DNA from: Desertivibrio insolitus
GTDB lineage: Bacteria > Actinomycetota > Actinomycetes > Actinomycetales > Microbacteriaceae
DNA: 64,000 nucleotides
Reading direction: 5' to 3'
NCBI RefSeq assembly: GCF_017355965.1
Contig: NZ_JAFIQW010000002.1
Location: 331,170 to 395,169, forward strand
Part shown: positions 33,282 through 43,673 of the stretch, one piece after another
How positions within the stretch are numbered: the first letter of the stretch is position 1
Layout: every line of letters starts with the position of its first letter
The notes under the pieces: model-generated
The model's input: only the letters and a program-made list of their open reading frames with translations
Told to the model about the DNA's origin: nothing
Database searches by the model: none
Translations under genes and position numbers: made by a program

Positions 33282-34622
33282 GTGAAGATCTCGGTCATCG
33301 GCTGCGGGTACCTCGGCGCCGTGCACGCGGCCGCGATGGCCGACCTCGGTCACGACGTGATCGGCATCGACGTCGACGCCGCCCGCGTCGAGGTGCTCGC
33401 CGCCGGGCATCCGCCGTTCTACGAGCCCGGTCTGCCCGCGCTGCTCGCCCGCGCCGGGGCATCCGGCCGCCTGCGCTTCTCGACCGACATCGCGGATGCC
33501 GCGGGCGCGAGCGTGCACTTCGTCGCCGTCGGCACACCGCAGCGCTCCGACGGCAACGGGGCCGACCTGACCTTCCTGAACGCCGCCGTCGACGCGCTGC
33601 TTCCGCACCTCGCCCCGGGCGATCTTGTCGTCGGCAAGTCAACGGTGCCGGTGGGAACCGCGGCCGACCTGCTGCCGCGCATCGCCACGACGGGCGCATC
33701 GCTCGCCTGGAACCCCGAGTTCCTGCGCGAGGGCCACGCCATCGCCGACACGCTCATCCCCGACCGGATCGTCTACGGGCTCGTTCGGCCGGCCGACGAG
33801 ACGCTGCTCGACGAGGTCTACGCGGGCGCGCTCGCCGCCGACGTGCCGAAGATCGTGACCGACCTCGCCACCGCCGAGCTCGTCAAGGTCGCCGCCAACG
33901 CGTTCCTCGCCACCAAGATCTCGTTCATCAACGCGATGGCCGAGGTCGCCGAGGCGACCGGGGCGGATGTCACGCAGCTCGCCGACGCGCTCGGCCACGA
34001 CGAGCGCATCGGCCGCCGCTTCCTCGGCGCGGGCCTCGGCTTCGGCGGGGGCTGCCTGCCGAAGGACATCCGGGCGTTCATGGCGCGGGCCGACGAGCTC
34101 GGCGTCGACCAGGCGCTCGGCTTCCTCGGCGAGGTCGACGCGATCAACAACCGGCGGCGCGACCGGCTCGTCGACGTCGTGCTCGAGGAGTTCGGCGGCT
34201 CCGTCGCCGGGCGGCGGATCGCCGTGCTCGGCCTCGCCTTCAAGCCGGACTCCGACGACGTGCGCGACTCGCCCGCGCTCGACGTGGCCGTCCGCCTCGC
34301 GGGACTCGGGGCGGAGGTCACCGCGACCGACCCGCAGGCCGTGCAGACGTCGCTGCGTCGGCATCCGCAGCTCCGCTACGCCACCTGCGTCGGCGCTGCG
34401 GTGACGGATGCCGAGGCCGTGCTCGTCCTCACCGAGTGGCGCGAGTACCGCGAGCTCGACCCCGCCGCGGTCGGCATGCTCGCCTCGTCGAAGCTCGTCG
34501 TCGACGGGCGCAACTGCCTCGACCGCGACGAGTGGGTCGCGGCGGGGTGGCGGTACCGGGCGCTCGGGCGGCCGGCGGCGGGGCCGGCGCGGGTCGCGGC
34601 GCCTGCGCTCGTCGAGGCCTAG
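33282..34622 (+). CDS. UDP-glucose 6-dehydrogenase
   Basis: 446 residues from GTG 33282. Oxidises UDP-glucose to UDP-glucuronate with two NAD+. N-terminal NAD site ISVIGCGYLG, FVAVGTP, STVPVGT, the conserved NPEFLREGHAI, and the catalytic-cysteine segment GFGGGCLPKDIRAF. C-terminal UDP-binding GLAFKPDSDDVRDSP is present. The extreme C terminus is Ala/Pro-rich. Stop shared as CTAG with the convergent SGNH gene. Supplies uronic acid for envelope glycans made nearby. Confidence 0.93.
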   Translation: MKISVIGCGYLGAVHAAAMADLGHDVIGIDVDAARVEVLAAGHPPFYEPGLPALLARAGASGRLRFSTDIADAAGASVHFVAVGTPQRSDGNGADLTFLNAAVDALLPHLAPGDLVVGKSTVPVGTAADLLPRIATTGASLAWNPEFLREGHAIADTLIPDRIVYGLVRPADETLLDEVYAGALAADVPKIVTDLATAELVKVAANAFLATKISFINAMAEVAEATGADVTQLADALGHDERIGRRFLGAGLGFGGGCLPKDIRAFMARADELGVDQALGFLGEVDAINNRRRDRLVDVVLEEFGGSVAGRRIAVLGLAFKPDSDDVRDSPALDVAVRLAGLGAEVTATDPQAVQTSLRRHPQLRYATCVGAAVTDAEAVLVLTEWREYRELDPAAVGMLASSKLVVDGRNCLDRDEWVAAGWRYRALGRPAAGPARVAAPALVEA

Positions 34623-35323
34623 TCGATCGCGGCGACGATCCTCGGTCCGAGGTACTCCGCCAGCAGCTGCTGCCCCGCGGTCGTCGGGTGCACGCCGTCG
34701 GGCAGGATCAGCGCCGAGGTGTCCTCGAGCGTGAACACGGTGCGGGTGTCGATGAACGGGATGCCCCGATCCTCCGCGAGGTCGCGCAGCTCGACCGTCT
34801 GCTCGTCGACCAGCTGCGCCGACGAGCGACCGTCGGGCGTGAATCCGGTGACGAACGCCGGCGGCAGGAACGCGCTCAGCATGACGATGTCGGCGTCGGG
34901 CGCAGCATCCTGCAGCTCGTCGAGCAGGTCGGATGCCGCGACGCGCACGTCCTCCGCGGGGAAGGGGTAGTCGTTGGTGCCGCCCGCGACGACGATGACG
35001 TCGGGCTCGACCTCGGCCACCGCCGCGACCCGGGACGAGAAGTCGTCCTGGGGGGTGTGCGCGAGGTAGCCGGTGCCCGGCACGCTGAACTGCTCCATCC
35101 GCCAGCCGTGCTCCGCGCTCGCCGAGGCCGGCCAGATCTGCGAGTAGTCGATCTCGCCGAAGCCGGAGGTGATGCTGTCGCCGAGGAAGGCGACCGTCAC
35201 CGGTTCGCCGGGTTCGACGGGCGTGACATCCGACACCTGCATCAGCTGGGTCTGCAGGACGACGCAGCCCGCGAGCGCGATCGACAGGAAGGCAGCGCTG
35301 AGCGCTGCGAGGAGTTTGACCAA
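34619..35323 (-). CDS. SGNH/GDSL-type lipoprotein hydrolase
   Basis: 234 residues from a TTG start with a GAAGGG site nine bases upstream. A lipoprotein signal, LLAALSAAFLSIALAGC, gives a lipobox with Cys after residue 20. Block I GDSITSGFG, the oxyanion residues GGTNDYPF, and a late DGVHPT complete the SGNH catalytic set (Ser, Gly, Asn, His). It acts outside the membrane as an esterase, perhaps deacylating wall glycans. Stop overlaps the UDP-glucose dehydrogenase stop (CTAG). Confidence 0.85.
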   Translation of the reverse strand: MVKLLAALSAAFLSIALAGCVVLQTQLMQVSDVTPVEPGEPVTVAFLGDSITSGFGEIDYSQIWPASASAEHGWRMEQFSVPGTGYLAHTPQDDFSSRVAAVAEVEPDVIVVAGGTNDYPFPAEDVRVAASDLLDELQDAAPDADIVMLSAFLPPAFVTGFTPDGRSSAQLVDEQTVELRDLAEDRGIPFIDTRTVFTLEDTSALILPDGVHPTTAGQQLLAEYLGPRIVAAID

Positions 35324-35476
35324 GAGTCGGGTGCCCTTCGGGTGAGCTTCCGTTCGCCGGGTGCTGGCCGGCGCTTCGACGCTACCGGCGTCGCGCGGAC
35401 GGCCGTCGCCGCAAACCCGCACGCTCTCCGCAGTCCTGGCGTCAGGAGGCCCGGCTGCAGCGGATACCCTCATGGG

Positions 35477-36592
35477 GTGACGTTCCGAATCGGCGTGATC
35501 GGCGGCGGACAGCTCGCCCGCATGATGATCCCCCCGGCGGTCGCCCTCGGCATAGAGCTGAAGGTCCTGGCCGAGACCGAGGGTTCGAGCGCGGCGCTCG
35601 CCGCGACCCAGGTGGGTGACTACACCGATCTCGACACCGTGCTGCGCTTCGCCGAGCAGGTCGACGTCGTGACCTTCGATCACGAGCACGTGCCGACCCC
35701 GATCCTCGAGGAGCTCGTCGCGCGCGGCATCCGCGTCTCGCCCGGCCCGCACGCCCTGCGCTTCGCGCAGGACAAGCTCGACATGCGTGCGCGCCTCGCC
35801 GAGCTCGGCGTGCCGATGCCCGACTGGGCGAAGGTCACCTCGCACGACGAGCTCGCCGCCTTCCTCGCCGATCACGGCGGTCGTGCCGTCGTCAAGACGC
35901 CGCGCGGCGGGTACGACGGCAAGGGCGTGCGCGTCGTGTCGGATGCCGCCGAGGCCGCGGACTGGCTCGAACGCGGACCGCTGCTCGCGGAGGAGCTCGT
36001 CGACTTCCAGCGGGAGCTCGCCCAACTCGTCGCGCGTCGCCCGAGCGGCGAGCTGCGGGCCTGGCCCGTCGTCGAGACGGTGCAGCAGAACGGCGTCTGC
36101 GTCGAGGTCATCGCCCCGGCGCCCGGCTCGACCGGCCGTGTCGAGGACCTCGCCGCCCGCATCGCGACGACGATCGCCGAGGGGCTCGACGTCACCGGCG
36201 TGCTCGCGGTGGAGCTCTTCGAGACGACGGATGCCCGGGTGCTCGTCAACGAGCTCGCGATGCGCCCGCACAACAGCGGGCACTGGTCGATCGACGGAGC
36301 CGTTACGAGCCAGTTCGAGCAGCACCTGCGGGCCGCCCTCGACCTGCCCCTCGGCGAGACCACTCCGCTCGCCGACGTCAGCGTCATGGTGAACATCCTC
36401 GGCGGGCCGTCGCACGGGCCGATGTCCGACCGTCTCGCGGGCGCCTTCGCCGACCAGCCCGGCGCGAAGATCCACCACTACGGCAAGGACCCGCGGCCCG
36501 GCCGTAAGGTCGGCCACGTGACCGCGGTCGGCAGCGAGCTCGACGACGTCGCCTTCCGGGCGCGCGCCGCCGCCGCCTTCTTCACGTTCTGA
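35477..36592 (+). CDS. purK: 5-(carboxyamino)imidazole ribonucleotide synthase
   Basis: 371 residues from GTG 35477. ATP-grasp enzyme that carboxylates AIR to N5-CAIR in purine synthesis. Motifs: [44 protein letters not shown] (ATP loop), [38 protein letters not shown] and [16 protein letters not shown]. Directly followed by purE at 18 bases. Confidence 0.95.
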   Translation: MTFRIGVIGGGQLARMMIPPAVALGIELKVLAETEGSSAALAATQVGDYTDLDTVLRFAEQVDVVTFDHEHVPTPILEELVARGIRVSPGPHALRFAQDKLDMRARLAELGVPMPDWAKVTSHDELAAFLADHGGRAVVKTPRGGYDGKGVRVVSDAAEAADWLERGPLLAEELVDFQRELAQLVARRPSGELRAWPVVETVQQNGVCVEVIAPAPGSTGRVEDLAARIATTIAEGLDVTGVLAVELFETTDARVLVNELAMRPHNSGHWSIDGAVTSQFEQHLRAALDLPLGETTPLADVSVMVNILGGPSHGPMSDRLAGAFADQPGAKIHHYGKDPRPGRKVGHVTAVGSELDDVAFRARAAAAFFTF

Positions 36593-36609
36593 CCCGTACC
36601 ATTCTCGTC

Positions 36610-37104
36610 GTGCCGAACCCCGTCGTCTCGATCATCATGGGCTCCGACTCCGACTGGAGCGTCATGAGCGCGGCCGCAGACGCCCTCACCGAGTTCGGCA
36701 TCGAGCACGAGGTCGAGGTCGTGTCGGCGCACCGCACGCCCCGCAAGATGGTCGACTTCGCCTCGGATGCCGCGGGCCGTGGCATCCGCGTCATCATCGC
36801 CGGCGCCGGGGGAGCGGCTCACCTGCCCGGCATGGTCGCGTCGCTCACGACGCTGCCCGTCATCGGGGTGCCGGTGCCGCTCGCCAAGCTCGACGGGCTC
36901 GACTCGCTGCTGTCGATCGTGCAGATGCCCTCGGGCGTGCCGGTCGCCACGGTCTCCATCGGCGGGGCCCGCAACGCGGGACTGCTCGCCGCCCGCATCC
37001 TCGGCTCGACGGATGACGCGATCGCGGCGCGCCTCGCGGAGTTCGCCCGCGGCCTCGAGGACCTCGTCGAGACCAAGAACGCGGAGCTCAAGTCGCGCCT
37101 GTGA
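36610..37104 (+). CDS. purE: N5-carboxyaminoimidazole ribonucleotide mutase
   Basis: 164 residues from GTG 36610. Isomerises N5-CAIR to CAIR. Class I PurE motifs: IIMGSDSDW (with the catalytic region), SAHRTP with the catalytic His, [22 protein letters not shown]. Operon with purK; its stop overlaps the LCP gene start (GTGA), so the ligase gene is probably co-transcribed. Confidence 0.95.
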   Translation: MPNPVVSIIMGSDSDWSVMSAAADALTEFGIEHEVEVVSAHRTPRKMVDFASDAAGRGIRVIIAGAGGAAHLPGMVASLTTLPVIGVPVPLAKLDGLDSLLSIVQMPSGVPVATVSIGGARNAGLLAARILGSTDDAIAARLAEFARGLEDLVETKNAELKSRL

Positions 37105-38441
37105 GCACGATCCCGACTCCCGTCCGCAACCCGGACACGACGTCGCGTCCGCTGATGACGAAGCGGGCGTGGTGGCTTCTCGCGCTCAATCTGCTGCTGC
37201 CCGGGTCGGCGCAGGTCGTCGCGGGCAACCGCCGCCTCGGCCGGGTCGGCATCGTCGCGACGCTCGTGCTGTGGGGGCTCGCTCTGCTCGGCGTCCTGCT
37301 CTGGTTCGTGTGGCCGGTCGCGATCTTCACGGTCGCCACGAACGTCGTCGCGCTCACGGTGCTGCAGTGGGCTCTGCTCGCGTACGCCGTGCTGTGGGTC
37401 GTGCTGACGCTCAACACGCTCGTGCTCGTGCGGCTGGTGAAGGCGAACCCGCAGCGGCGGCTGCCGCTCGTCGCGTTCGCGCTCGTGCCGCTGCTCGTGC
37501 TGTCGGGCGGTGCGGCCTACGGCGCCTATCTCACCTCGGTGCAGCGCGGGCTGATCGGCGACGTCTTCGCCGGCGGGAACATGGCCTCCCCGGTCGACGG
37601 TCGCTACAACATCATGCTGCTCGGCGGCGACGCCGGTGCCGACCGCATCGGCCTGCGCCCCGACAGCATCTCCGTCGTGAGCATCGACGCTTCGACCGGG
37701 GCCGTGACCACGATCGGCATCCCGCGGAACCTCTACCGCGTGCCGTTCTCCGAGGGCTCCCCGCTCTGGGACGCCTACCCCAACGGCTACAACTGCGGCG
37801 ACGAGTGCCTCATCAACGCGCTGTACACGTACGGCGAGGAGCACCCGGACATGTACCCGGAGGCGCTCTCCGCCGACTCGTCGCCGGGCATCGAGGCAAT
37901 GCGTGACGCCGTCGAGGGCGTGACCGGCCTGACGGTGCAGTACTACACGATCGTCGACATGCAGGGCTTCGTCGAGCTGATCGACGCGCTCGGCGGCATC
38001 GACATCGAGTCGAAGGGCCGCTACCCGTTCGGCGGGCACTTGAACGAGGACGGCGAGCTCGAGGGCGTCGAGCGTTGGGTGGAGCCCGGCATGCAGCACA
38101 TGGACGGCATCACCGCCCTCTGGTACGCCCGCGCCCGCTACGGCACGAACGATTACGACCGCATGGAGCGTCAGCGTCAGGTGCAGGCCGCGATCCTGCA
38201 GCAGTTCGACCCGTGGAACGTCATCACGAAGTTCGAGGGCATCGCCCACGCCGGCGCCCAGGTCGTCAGCACCGACATCCCTCAGGGCATGCTCGGGACG
38301 TTCGTCGACCTCGCGCTCAAGGCGAAGGGCAAGGAGTTCACCACCCTCGAGCTGACGCCGCCCGACAACGTGCCGGACGTCGTGCACCCGGACTTCGAGA
38401 GGATCCGGGAGCTGGTGGCGGAGGCGACGGCGACGGGCTAG
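37101..38441 (+). CDS. LytR-CpsA-Psr (LCP) family wall-polymer ligase
   Basis: 446 residues. The N-terminal 145 residues hold about four membrane helices, more than usual for LCP proteins. The extracellular LCP domain has [59 protein letters not shown] and [23 protein letters not shown], including the conserved arginines that hold the lipid diphosphate. LCP enzymes attach wall glycopolymers to peptidoglycan and would serve the galactan or nonulosonate polymer made by the neighbouring clusters. Overlaps purE by GTGA and the next, convergent gene by CTAG. Confidence 0.92.
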   Translation: MSTIPTPVRNPDTTSRPLMTKRAWWLLALNLLLPGSAQVVAGNRRLGRVGIVATLVLWGLALLGVLLWFVWPVAIFTVATNVVALTVLQWALLAYAVLWVVLTLNTLVLVRLVKANPQRRLPLVAFALVPLLVLSGGAAYGAYLTSVQRGLIGDVFAGGNMASPVDGRYNIMLLGGDAGADRIGLRPDSISVVSIDASTGAVTTIGIPRNLYRVPFSEGSPLWDAYPNGYNCGDECLINALYTYGEEHPDMYPEALSADSSPGIEAMRDAVEGVTGLTVQYYTIVDMQGFVELIDALGGIDIESKGRYPFGGHLNEDGELEGVERWVEPGMQHMDGITALWYARARYGTNDYDRMERQRQVQAAILQQFDPWNVITKFEGIAHAGAQVVSTDIPQGMLGTFVDLALKAKGKEFTTLELTPPDNVPDVVHPDFERIRELVAEATATG

Positions 38442-39097
38442 CTGCGGTGGTCGCGCGTCGCTTCGTAAAGGTCGTCGAGCAGATCGCTCGAGCTCGCGAG
38501 GAGGAGATATCCCTCCGGAGTGATGAGGTGGGGACTCGTCATCCCTCCGTACGGTCCCTCCCCGAAGTACTCGACGCGGTGGCCGCGCGAATCCTCTGTC
38601 TCGTCGTAGCCGGCTTCTAGTAGCGCGGTGATGACGGAGTCGCTCTCCGCGGCGGATACGGTGCCGATCCCGTACCAGAAGGAGTAGTCCGTGAACTGCT
38701 CTCCCCACAGGCACAGGCGACTGTCCTCGCTCGTGAGCAGGACGGCATGCGGAACCCACTCGGCGGAGAGCCGCGTGACCTGCTCGTAAAGCGGCTCGAG
38801 GCCGTCCGCCGACCAGTGCTCGTAAACGGCGGAGGGGAGAAGGTGGTCACAGTCCGGAAGGCCGGCCGGCGTCACGTCGATCGGCGTGGGCTCAGGCAGG
38901 GCTGGCGCGGGGGAAGGCTTGGATGAGCGGCCTCCTGTCGCCCCCGCCGCCTTCCGAACGGTCGGCACGGCGTCCGTCTCCGCTGACGGCGAGGAGCTGA
39001 CATGAGGGGAGGGGTTGGAAGCCGGAGCGGAGGCGCACGCGGAAAGCGACAGAACCACGGTGGTCAGCAGGAGGCCGTTGAAGCGACGCGAAGCCAT
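38438..39097 (-). CDS. Lipoprotein of unknown function
   Basis: 219 residues. Lipoprotein signal with lipobox LSAC near residue 21, then a Ser/Pro/Ala-rich linker to about residue 75, then a globular part ([14 protein letters not shown] to the end) with three cysteines counting the lipid-anchored one. No family recognised. Other such proteins are common envelope components in this group. The gene stands alone between the LCP and Wzt genes. Confidence 0.75.
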   Translation of the reverse strand: MASRRFNGLLLTTVVLSLSACASAPASNPSPHVSSSPSAETDAVPTVRKAAGATGGRSSKPSPAPALPEPTPIDVTPAGLPDCDHLLPSAVYEHWSADGLEPLYEQVTRLSAEWVPHAVLLTSEDSRLCLWGEQFTDYSFWYGIGTVSAAESDSVITALLEAGYDETEDSRGHRVEYFGEGPYGGMTSPHLITPEGYLLLASSSDLLDDLYEATRDHRS

Positions 39098-39169
39098 GGC
39101 CGAAACGTAGCGCGGGAAAAGCCTCTGAGGGCGCCTTGGATGTATCGGGTATATAACGGATGCCGCGGC

Positions 39170-40360
39170 TCACGCGAGCGTCGTCGGTGTTTTCAGAAGA
39201 TGCAGCACCCGGGCGATCTGCCGACGCGTGACCGGCACTTCGGCATACGAGAAAGCGGATTCAGGAGCGGGATGTCCGAGCGCGACGAGGGCGTCCCGGA
39301 GATCGCTCTCGAGGAAGGGCCCGTCAGGCTCGAAGCGTTCGCAACCGCGGAGCCCGCGGCTGGTGAGGTACCACCCGATCTCGCGACTGAAGGGATGGCT
39401 TGCGGGAACGTCGCCCGCCGGGTCCGCTTCCGGTGCCGATGATCCTGCCGTGGAGAAGGCGCGATACAGGAACGCTGCAGCGGCTTGACGCGAGACGACT
39501 TCGTCCGGACGGTAACTGCCATCCGGGTAGCCACGGGAGATGCCGACTTCCGAAGCCCAACGGATCGAATCATGGTCCGGGTCGGACTCGCGCACATCAG
39601 AGAACGCCGTCGGACGGTTCTCACGCAGCATCCGAACGGCTTCCTTCGAGTCGCCGTCGAAGACGATCTGACCCTTTCTGAGCAGGATCCCGCGCTGACA
39701 GAGCTCCGCCACCGTATCGAGGTCGTGACTGACCACCACCATCGTCTTGCCCTGCTCCTGCAGTTCGCGGATCTTTGCGAGGCACTTGCGCTGGAAGGGC
39801 TCGTCGCCCACCGACAGCACCTCGTCAACGAGCATGATGTCGAGCTTGGTGTGGATCGCGACGGCGAAGGCCAGACGGACGAACATGCCGGAGGAGTAGT
39901 GCTTGACCTCGGTGTCGATGAACTGCTCGATCTCGCTGAACGCGACGATCTCGTCGAACTTCTCGTCCACCTCGTCCTTGGACATGCCGAGGATCGCCGC
40001 GTTGAGATACACGTTCTCCCGGCCGCTGAGGTCCGGGTGGAAGCCCGCGCCCACCTCGATGAGACCTGCGACGCGCCCCCGGGTGAGCACCTGCCCGGCA
40101 TCCGGCACCAGTACGCCCGAGATGAGCTTCAGCAGCGTCGATTTGCCGGAGCCGTTGAACCCCAGCAGAGCGACCGACTCGCCCTCGCGGATTTGAAAGT
40201 CGACACCGTGCAGAGCGTCGAAGGTCTCGGACACCTTCTTGCGCTTGATCAGCGCGATGAAGGTCTCTTTGAGCGAGTGCGTGTGACGGAGGTGGAAGCG
40301 CTTGTCGACACCGGACACGACGATGCGAGTGGTATCGGTGAGCTCAGAGGTCTTGGGCAA
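39170..40360 (-). CDS. Polysaccharide ABC exporter ATPase (Wzt/TagH type) with C-terminal S-layer-homology repeats
   Basis: 396 residues. ATPase domain 1-245: Walker A GFNGSGKST (67-75), signature KHYSSGMFVRLAF (153-165), Walker B IMLVDE (175-180), H-loop His212. The C-terminal 145 residues read as SLH repeats: FSDV at 253, HDSIRWASEVGISRGYPDGS and RPDEVVSRQAAAAFLYR (first repeat), then a second, GDVPASHPFSREIGWY with GCERFEPDGP, and a degenerate third with VTRRQIARVLHLL. There is no membrane helix between the parts, so the SLH region should be cytoplasmic. It overlaps the permease gene by 17 bases. Confidence 0.88.
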   Translation of the reverse strand: MPKTSELTDTTRIVVSGVDKRFHLRHTHSLKETFIALIKRKKVSETFDALHGVDFQIREGESVALLGFNGSGKSTLLKLISGVLVPDAGQVLTRGRVAGLIEVGAGFHPDLSGRENVYLNAAILGMSKDEVDEKFDEIVAFSEIEQFIDTEVKHYSSGMFVRLAFAVAIHTKLDIMLVDEVLSVGDEPFQRKCLAKIRELQEQGKTMVVVSHDLDTVAELCQRGILLRKGQIVFDGDSKEAVRMLRENRPTAFSDVRESDPDHDSIRWASEVGISRGYPDGSYRPDEVVSRQAAAAFLYRAFSTAGSSAPEADPAGDVPASHPFSREIGWYLTSRGLRGCERFEPDGPFLESDLRDALVALGHPAPESAFSYAEVPVTRRQIARVLHLLKTPTTLA

Positions 40361-41216
40361 AGCGGCGCTCCAGCTTGCGGAAAACGAACTGGCCGAGCGC
40401 GAGCACCGCGAGGGAGATCGCGAGCGCGATGAGCCCGTTCATCCAGAGGTTCGGGGGGAGGGGCTGACCGCCGTCAGTGGTGGGGTACCAGAATCCCGCG
40501 TGGAAGAGCTCGACCGCGGCGGTCAGCGGATTCAGCAGGTAGAGCTCGAGCGCCCAGTCGGGGATCCGCCCCTGCACCATCGTCCATGTGTAGAGCACGG
40601 GCGAGGCCCAGGTCGCGACGAGCGTGATCAGTTCGACGAAGTTCTGCGAGTCGCGGAAGGACACGTTGGCCGACCCGAAGAGCATGCCCAGGCCGAGCGA
40701 CAGCGTGATGACGATGAGCAGAGCCAGCAGGATGCCGAGCACCTGCAGGATGTTCGGTGTCCACCCGACGAAGAGACAGACGATGAGGGTGATGAGCGCC
40801 TGCGGCAGGAAGTTGACGAACGCGACCACGACGGATGCCACGGGGAAGAGTTCGCGCGGCAGGTAGATCTTCTTGATCAGGGCCCCGTTGTCGACGAGGG
40901 ACTTGGTGCCGTTCGAAAACGCCTCGGTGAAGAAGTTGATGACGATGAGACCCGAGAACAGGTAGATCGGGTAGAACTCGTAGTTCTCGTTCAGCCGCAG
41001 GAAGACTCCGAGCGCGAGGAAGAAGACGAGGAACTGCGCGGTTGGCTTCACGTACGACCAGAGCCAGCCGAGCACGGAGCCGCGGTAGCGCACCCGCGTC
41101 TCCTTGCGCACGAGCAGAGCCAGGAGATAGCGCCGACGGAAGACGTCGACGAGTCCCGCGCCCTTGCCCGGGGTGCTGAACCCACGCGGCTGGGAAGGGG
41201 TGATGAGTTGGGTCAC
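40344..41216 (-). CDS. Polysaccharide ABC exporter permease (Wzm/TagG type)
   Basis: 290 residues from GTG 41216. Six membrane helices typical of ABC-2 exporters. Motifs: the N-terminal coupling region RRRYLLALLVRKETRVRYRGSVLGWLWSYVKP, FSNGTKSLVDNGALIKKIYLPRELFP, and FRDSQNFVELITL. Works with the SLH-bearing ATPase. In mycobacteria the homologous pair exports lipid-linked galactan (Rv3781/Rv3783); the adjacent galactan genes fit this use. Confidence 0.93.
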   Translation of the reverse strand: MTQLITPSQPRGFSTPGKGAGLVDVFRRRYLLALLVRKETRVRYRGSVLGWLWSYVKPTAQFLVFFLALGVFLRLNENYEFYPIYLFSGLIVINFFTEAFSNGTKSLVDNGALIKKIYLPRELFPVASVVVAFVNFLPQALITLIVCLFVGWTPNILQVLGILLALLIVITLSLGLGMLFGSANVSFRDSQNFVELITLVATWASPVLYTWTMVQGRIPDWALELYLLNPLTAAVELFHAGFWYPTTDGGQPLPPNLWMNGLIALAISLAVLALGQFVFRKLERRFAQDL

Positions 41217-41260
41217 TCTCGTCCGTTCGGTAGAAGAACCGTCCGATTGTAACGGTGGGG

Positions 41261-43237
41261 TCACTCGCAGGCGGTGAGGCGGTACAGGGCGGCGTCGCCC
41301 TCTCGCGCGACCTCGGTCATGATTCCGGGTACGTCGATCGCTCGGTCGATGCCCGAATAGAACGCCGCTGCATCGCCGCCGTCGCCAAGGATCTCGTCCG
41401 TGGTGAACACGAAGGTCGCCCCTAGCTGACGAGCCGCGTCGCAGACAGCGGGATCGTCGAGAGCGGCATCGAGGCGCTGAGCGATTAGGACACGGGGAGC
41501 GTCCCAATCGCCGGTGAGGTGAGGGAATACCGGCTCGCGGTCCCCGAGCGGCCATGTGAGGGCGCCTCCCCTCCAAGGGTTGCCGATCACGAGATCCCCG
41601 TCCGGCACCACATCGTCCATACGGGCGAGAAGACTCAGAGCGTCCTCGTCCACCAGCGCTGCGGACGCTCCGTCCTCTGGTGCTGTGAACACCGTCCGCG
41701 TGGCGGACACCACACCCCCGATCGACGGGCCGAACCATGACGACAGAGCGACCGCTGCAACGAGAAGAGAGCTCGTTGCGCGGATGCGGTTCCGCGCCCG
41801 GCGGCCCAATAACCGAGCCGAAGCCGTTGCGACGGTCAGCACGCCGAATGCCGCCAGTGGAGCGGCGAGCACCGGAATCGCGGCCATGAGGCGGTACTTG
41901 TCCTTGTACCACAGTCCGGTCAGTATCTTCGCCGCGTCCGCATCGCTAGAAGCAGCGCAGACGTAGAGGACCACAAGAGCCGCCCAGCTCGCGACGATCC
42001 AGAGCAGTCCGGGTCGCCGCAGACACAGCAGTAGGCCGAGCAATACGGCGGCCGCGAGCAGAAGCGACGGGGGTACGGGGGACTCCGCGGGCGAGACGAC
42101 CGGCCCGAGTCCGACGGCTTGAGCCACGGCATCGGTCACCGACTGGTTGGCACGCGCTGGTCCCCCGTTCAGTCGATCGGAAATCGGTCGGCCTGGTTCG
42201 TCGAAGAAGCGGAATAGCGACACCGCCGCCAGTGGCAGCGCGACGATCGCGCCGGCGACGAGTGAGACGGCGAGCACACGCGCCCGATTCCGTGTCTTCT
42301 CGCGCCCGTGCATCCGCACGAGCGTCGCGACGACGACGTTCACCAGCAGGGGGACAGCCAGTACCGCGAATGTCGGGAGTGAGCGGGGATGAGCGAAGAT
42401 CTCGGCCACCAGCCAGGCGCCGAAGAGCCCACCCGTAAGAAGGGGGCGCTCGCCGCGGAGAAGCAGGAGGAGCAGGGCGAGGCCCGCGGGCAGCAGAGAA
42501 TACGCAAGGTAAGTCGGATAGAGCGTTCCCCAGTCGACGAGTAGGTAGGGAAACGCTGCGAAACACGAAGCCAGCAGTGCCGCCGCAGCACGGAGCGACG
42601 TTCGCCGGCTGAAGCCGGGGAACAGCGTGTCCGTGAGTAACACCACGCCGGGTATCCACGCCGCCGCCGCGACGGCGAGCGTCGCCGCGTTGGTCGCCAC
42701 AGGGATCCCGACGCCGGTCCCGCCGGCGAGGAGTGCCACCAACGAATGCCAGCCCGCCGGGTAGAAGTCGGACGCCGCTGTCCCGGGATTGCTGATCTCG
42801 TAGAGGGTGAGCGACGAAGCGTTGCCGGACTCGAGGACGGCAGCGCTCGCGGAAAGATGGAACACCGCGTCATAGCTGAGACTGACGCTCGATCCGGCAC
42901 CGATGCCGGAGAGCAGAATCGCTGCCGACGCCGTCGCTGCGAGACCGGCGGCTGCGAGGAGTGGCCAATTCCTGTGCCGGCTCGGCTGAGGACGCATCAG
43001 GAGCGCCGTGATGGCCGCCAGTGCGATCGCGGCGAAGACCGGAAGCACGGTGAGGGGGCGGAACTCCACCCCGACTAAGGCGTATCCGACGCCGAGCAGG
43101 CCGAGCAGCGCGACGGACAACGGAGCGGCCGACGCCACAGCGAGGAGACGCGTTCGCCCACTCGGCAGGACTGCCGCACCAGGCAGGACGAGGAGGAATA
43201 TGCCGGCGACCGTCGCCAGGATCAGCCCGGGCGTCAA
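41261..43237 (-). CDS. Large multi-pass membrane protein (DUF6541-like), probable envelope glycosyltransferase
   Basis: 658 residues from TTG 43237, five bases after the GtrA stop. About 12-14 membrane helices. A large loop after the third or fourth helix contains YDAVFHLSASAAVLESG and ASDFYPAGWHSLVALL, the kind of Asp-containing first loop seen in GT-C enzymes. C-terminal 130 residues are soluble and extracellular. The resemblance is to DUF6541 proteins of actinobacterial glycan loci. Function not proven. Confidence 0.7.
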   Translation of the reverse strand: MTPGLILATVAGIFLLVLPGAAVLPSGRTRLLAVASAAPLSVALLGLLGVGYALVGVEFRPLTVLPVFAAIALAAITALLMRPQPSRHRNWPLLAAAGLAATASAAILLSGIGAGSSVSLSYDAVFHLSASAAVLESGNASSLTLYEISNPGTAASDFYPAGWHSLVALLAGGTGVGIPVATNAATLAVAAAAWIPGVVLLTDTLFPGFSRRTSLRAAAALLASCFAAFPYLLVDWGTLYPTYLAYSLLPAGLALLLLLLRGERPLLTGGLFGAWLVAEIFAHPRSLPTFAVLAVPLLVNVVVATLVRMHGREKTRNRARVLAVSLVAGAIVALPLAAVSLFRFFDEPGRPISDRLNGGPARANQSVTDAVAQAVGLGPVVSPAESPVPPSLLLAAAVLLGLLLCLRRPGLLWIVASWAALVVLYVCAASSDADAAKILTGLWYKDKYRLMAAIPVLAAPLAAFGVLTVATASARLLGRRARNRIRATSSLLVAAVALSSWFGPSIGGVVSATRTVFTAPEDGASAALVDEDALSLLARMDDVVPDGDLVIGNPWRGGALTWPLGDREPVFPHLTGDWDAPRVLIAQRLDAALDDPAVCDAARQLGATFVFTTDEILGDGGDAAAFYSGIDRAIDVPGIMTEVAREGDAALYRLTACE

Positions 43238-43241
43238 CGGC

Positions 43242-43673
43242 TCAGTCGCGCTGCTCTACGGAGACGGAGGACGTCCGCTCGGGGAAGACGACGTAGTGGT
43301 AGAAGGCGAAGCGGACGATCACAACGAGTCCGATACTGGCCGCGTTGATCAAGTTGAGGACGACTGGGCCGTGATCCGGGATGACCCAGACACCGAGTGC
43401 GACGATGGCGGCGCCGAGAACGAGACAGAGGATGTTGACGGCGAAGAAGAGGAACACTTCGCTCGTCCGGCCCCTGTTGTCGCTCGACCGGAACGCCCAC
43501 TGCCGATTGCCGAAGTAGGCGTTGATCATCGCGACCCCCGTCGCGAGTACCTTCGAAGTCACGGGATCGAGCCCGAGCGCATAGACGAAGACGTTGAATG
43601 CGGTCAGTTCGATGACAGCGCTGATGGCTCCGACGACGAGGAACTTCCATCCTTTGGCGAAGAGGCCTCGCAT
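43242..43673 (-). CDS. GtrA-like small membrane protein
   Basis: 143 residues from ATG 43673, with GGAAGG upstream. Four membrane helices with the GtrA pattern: GWKFLVVGAISAVIELTAFNVF, KVLATGVAMINAYFGNRQWAF, a hydrophobic third helix and FYHYVVF at the end. GtrA proteins help flip polyprenyl-linked sugars or take part in wall glycan modification. First gene of the minus-strand pair with the DUF6541-like gene. Confidence 0.85.
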   Translation of the reverse strand: MRGLFAKGWKFLVVGAISAVIELTAFNVFVYALGLDPVTSKVLATGVAMINAYFGNRQWAFRSSDNRGRTSEVFLFFAVNILCLVLGAAIVALGVWVIPDHGPVVLNLINAASIGLVVIVRFAFYHYVVFPERTSSVSVEQRD

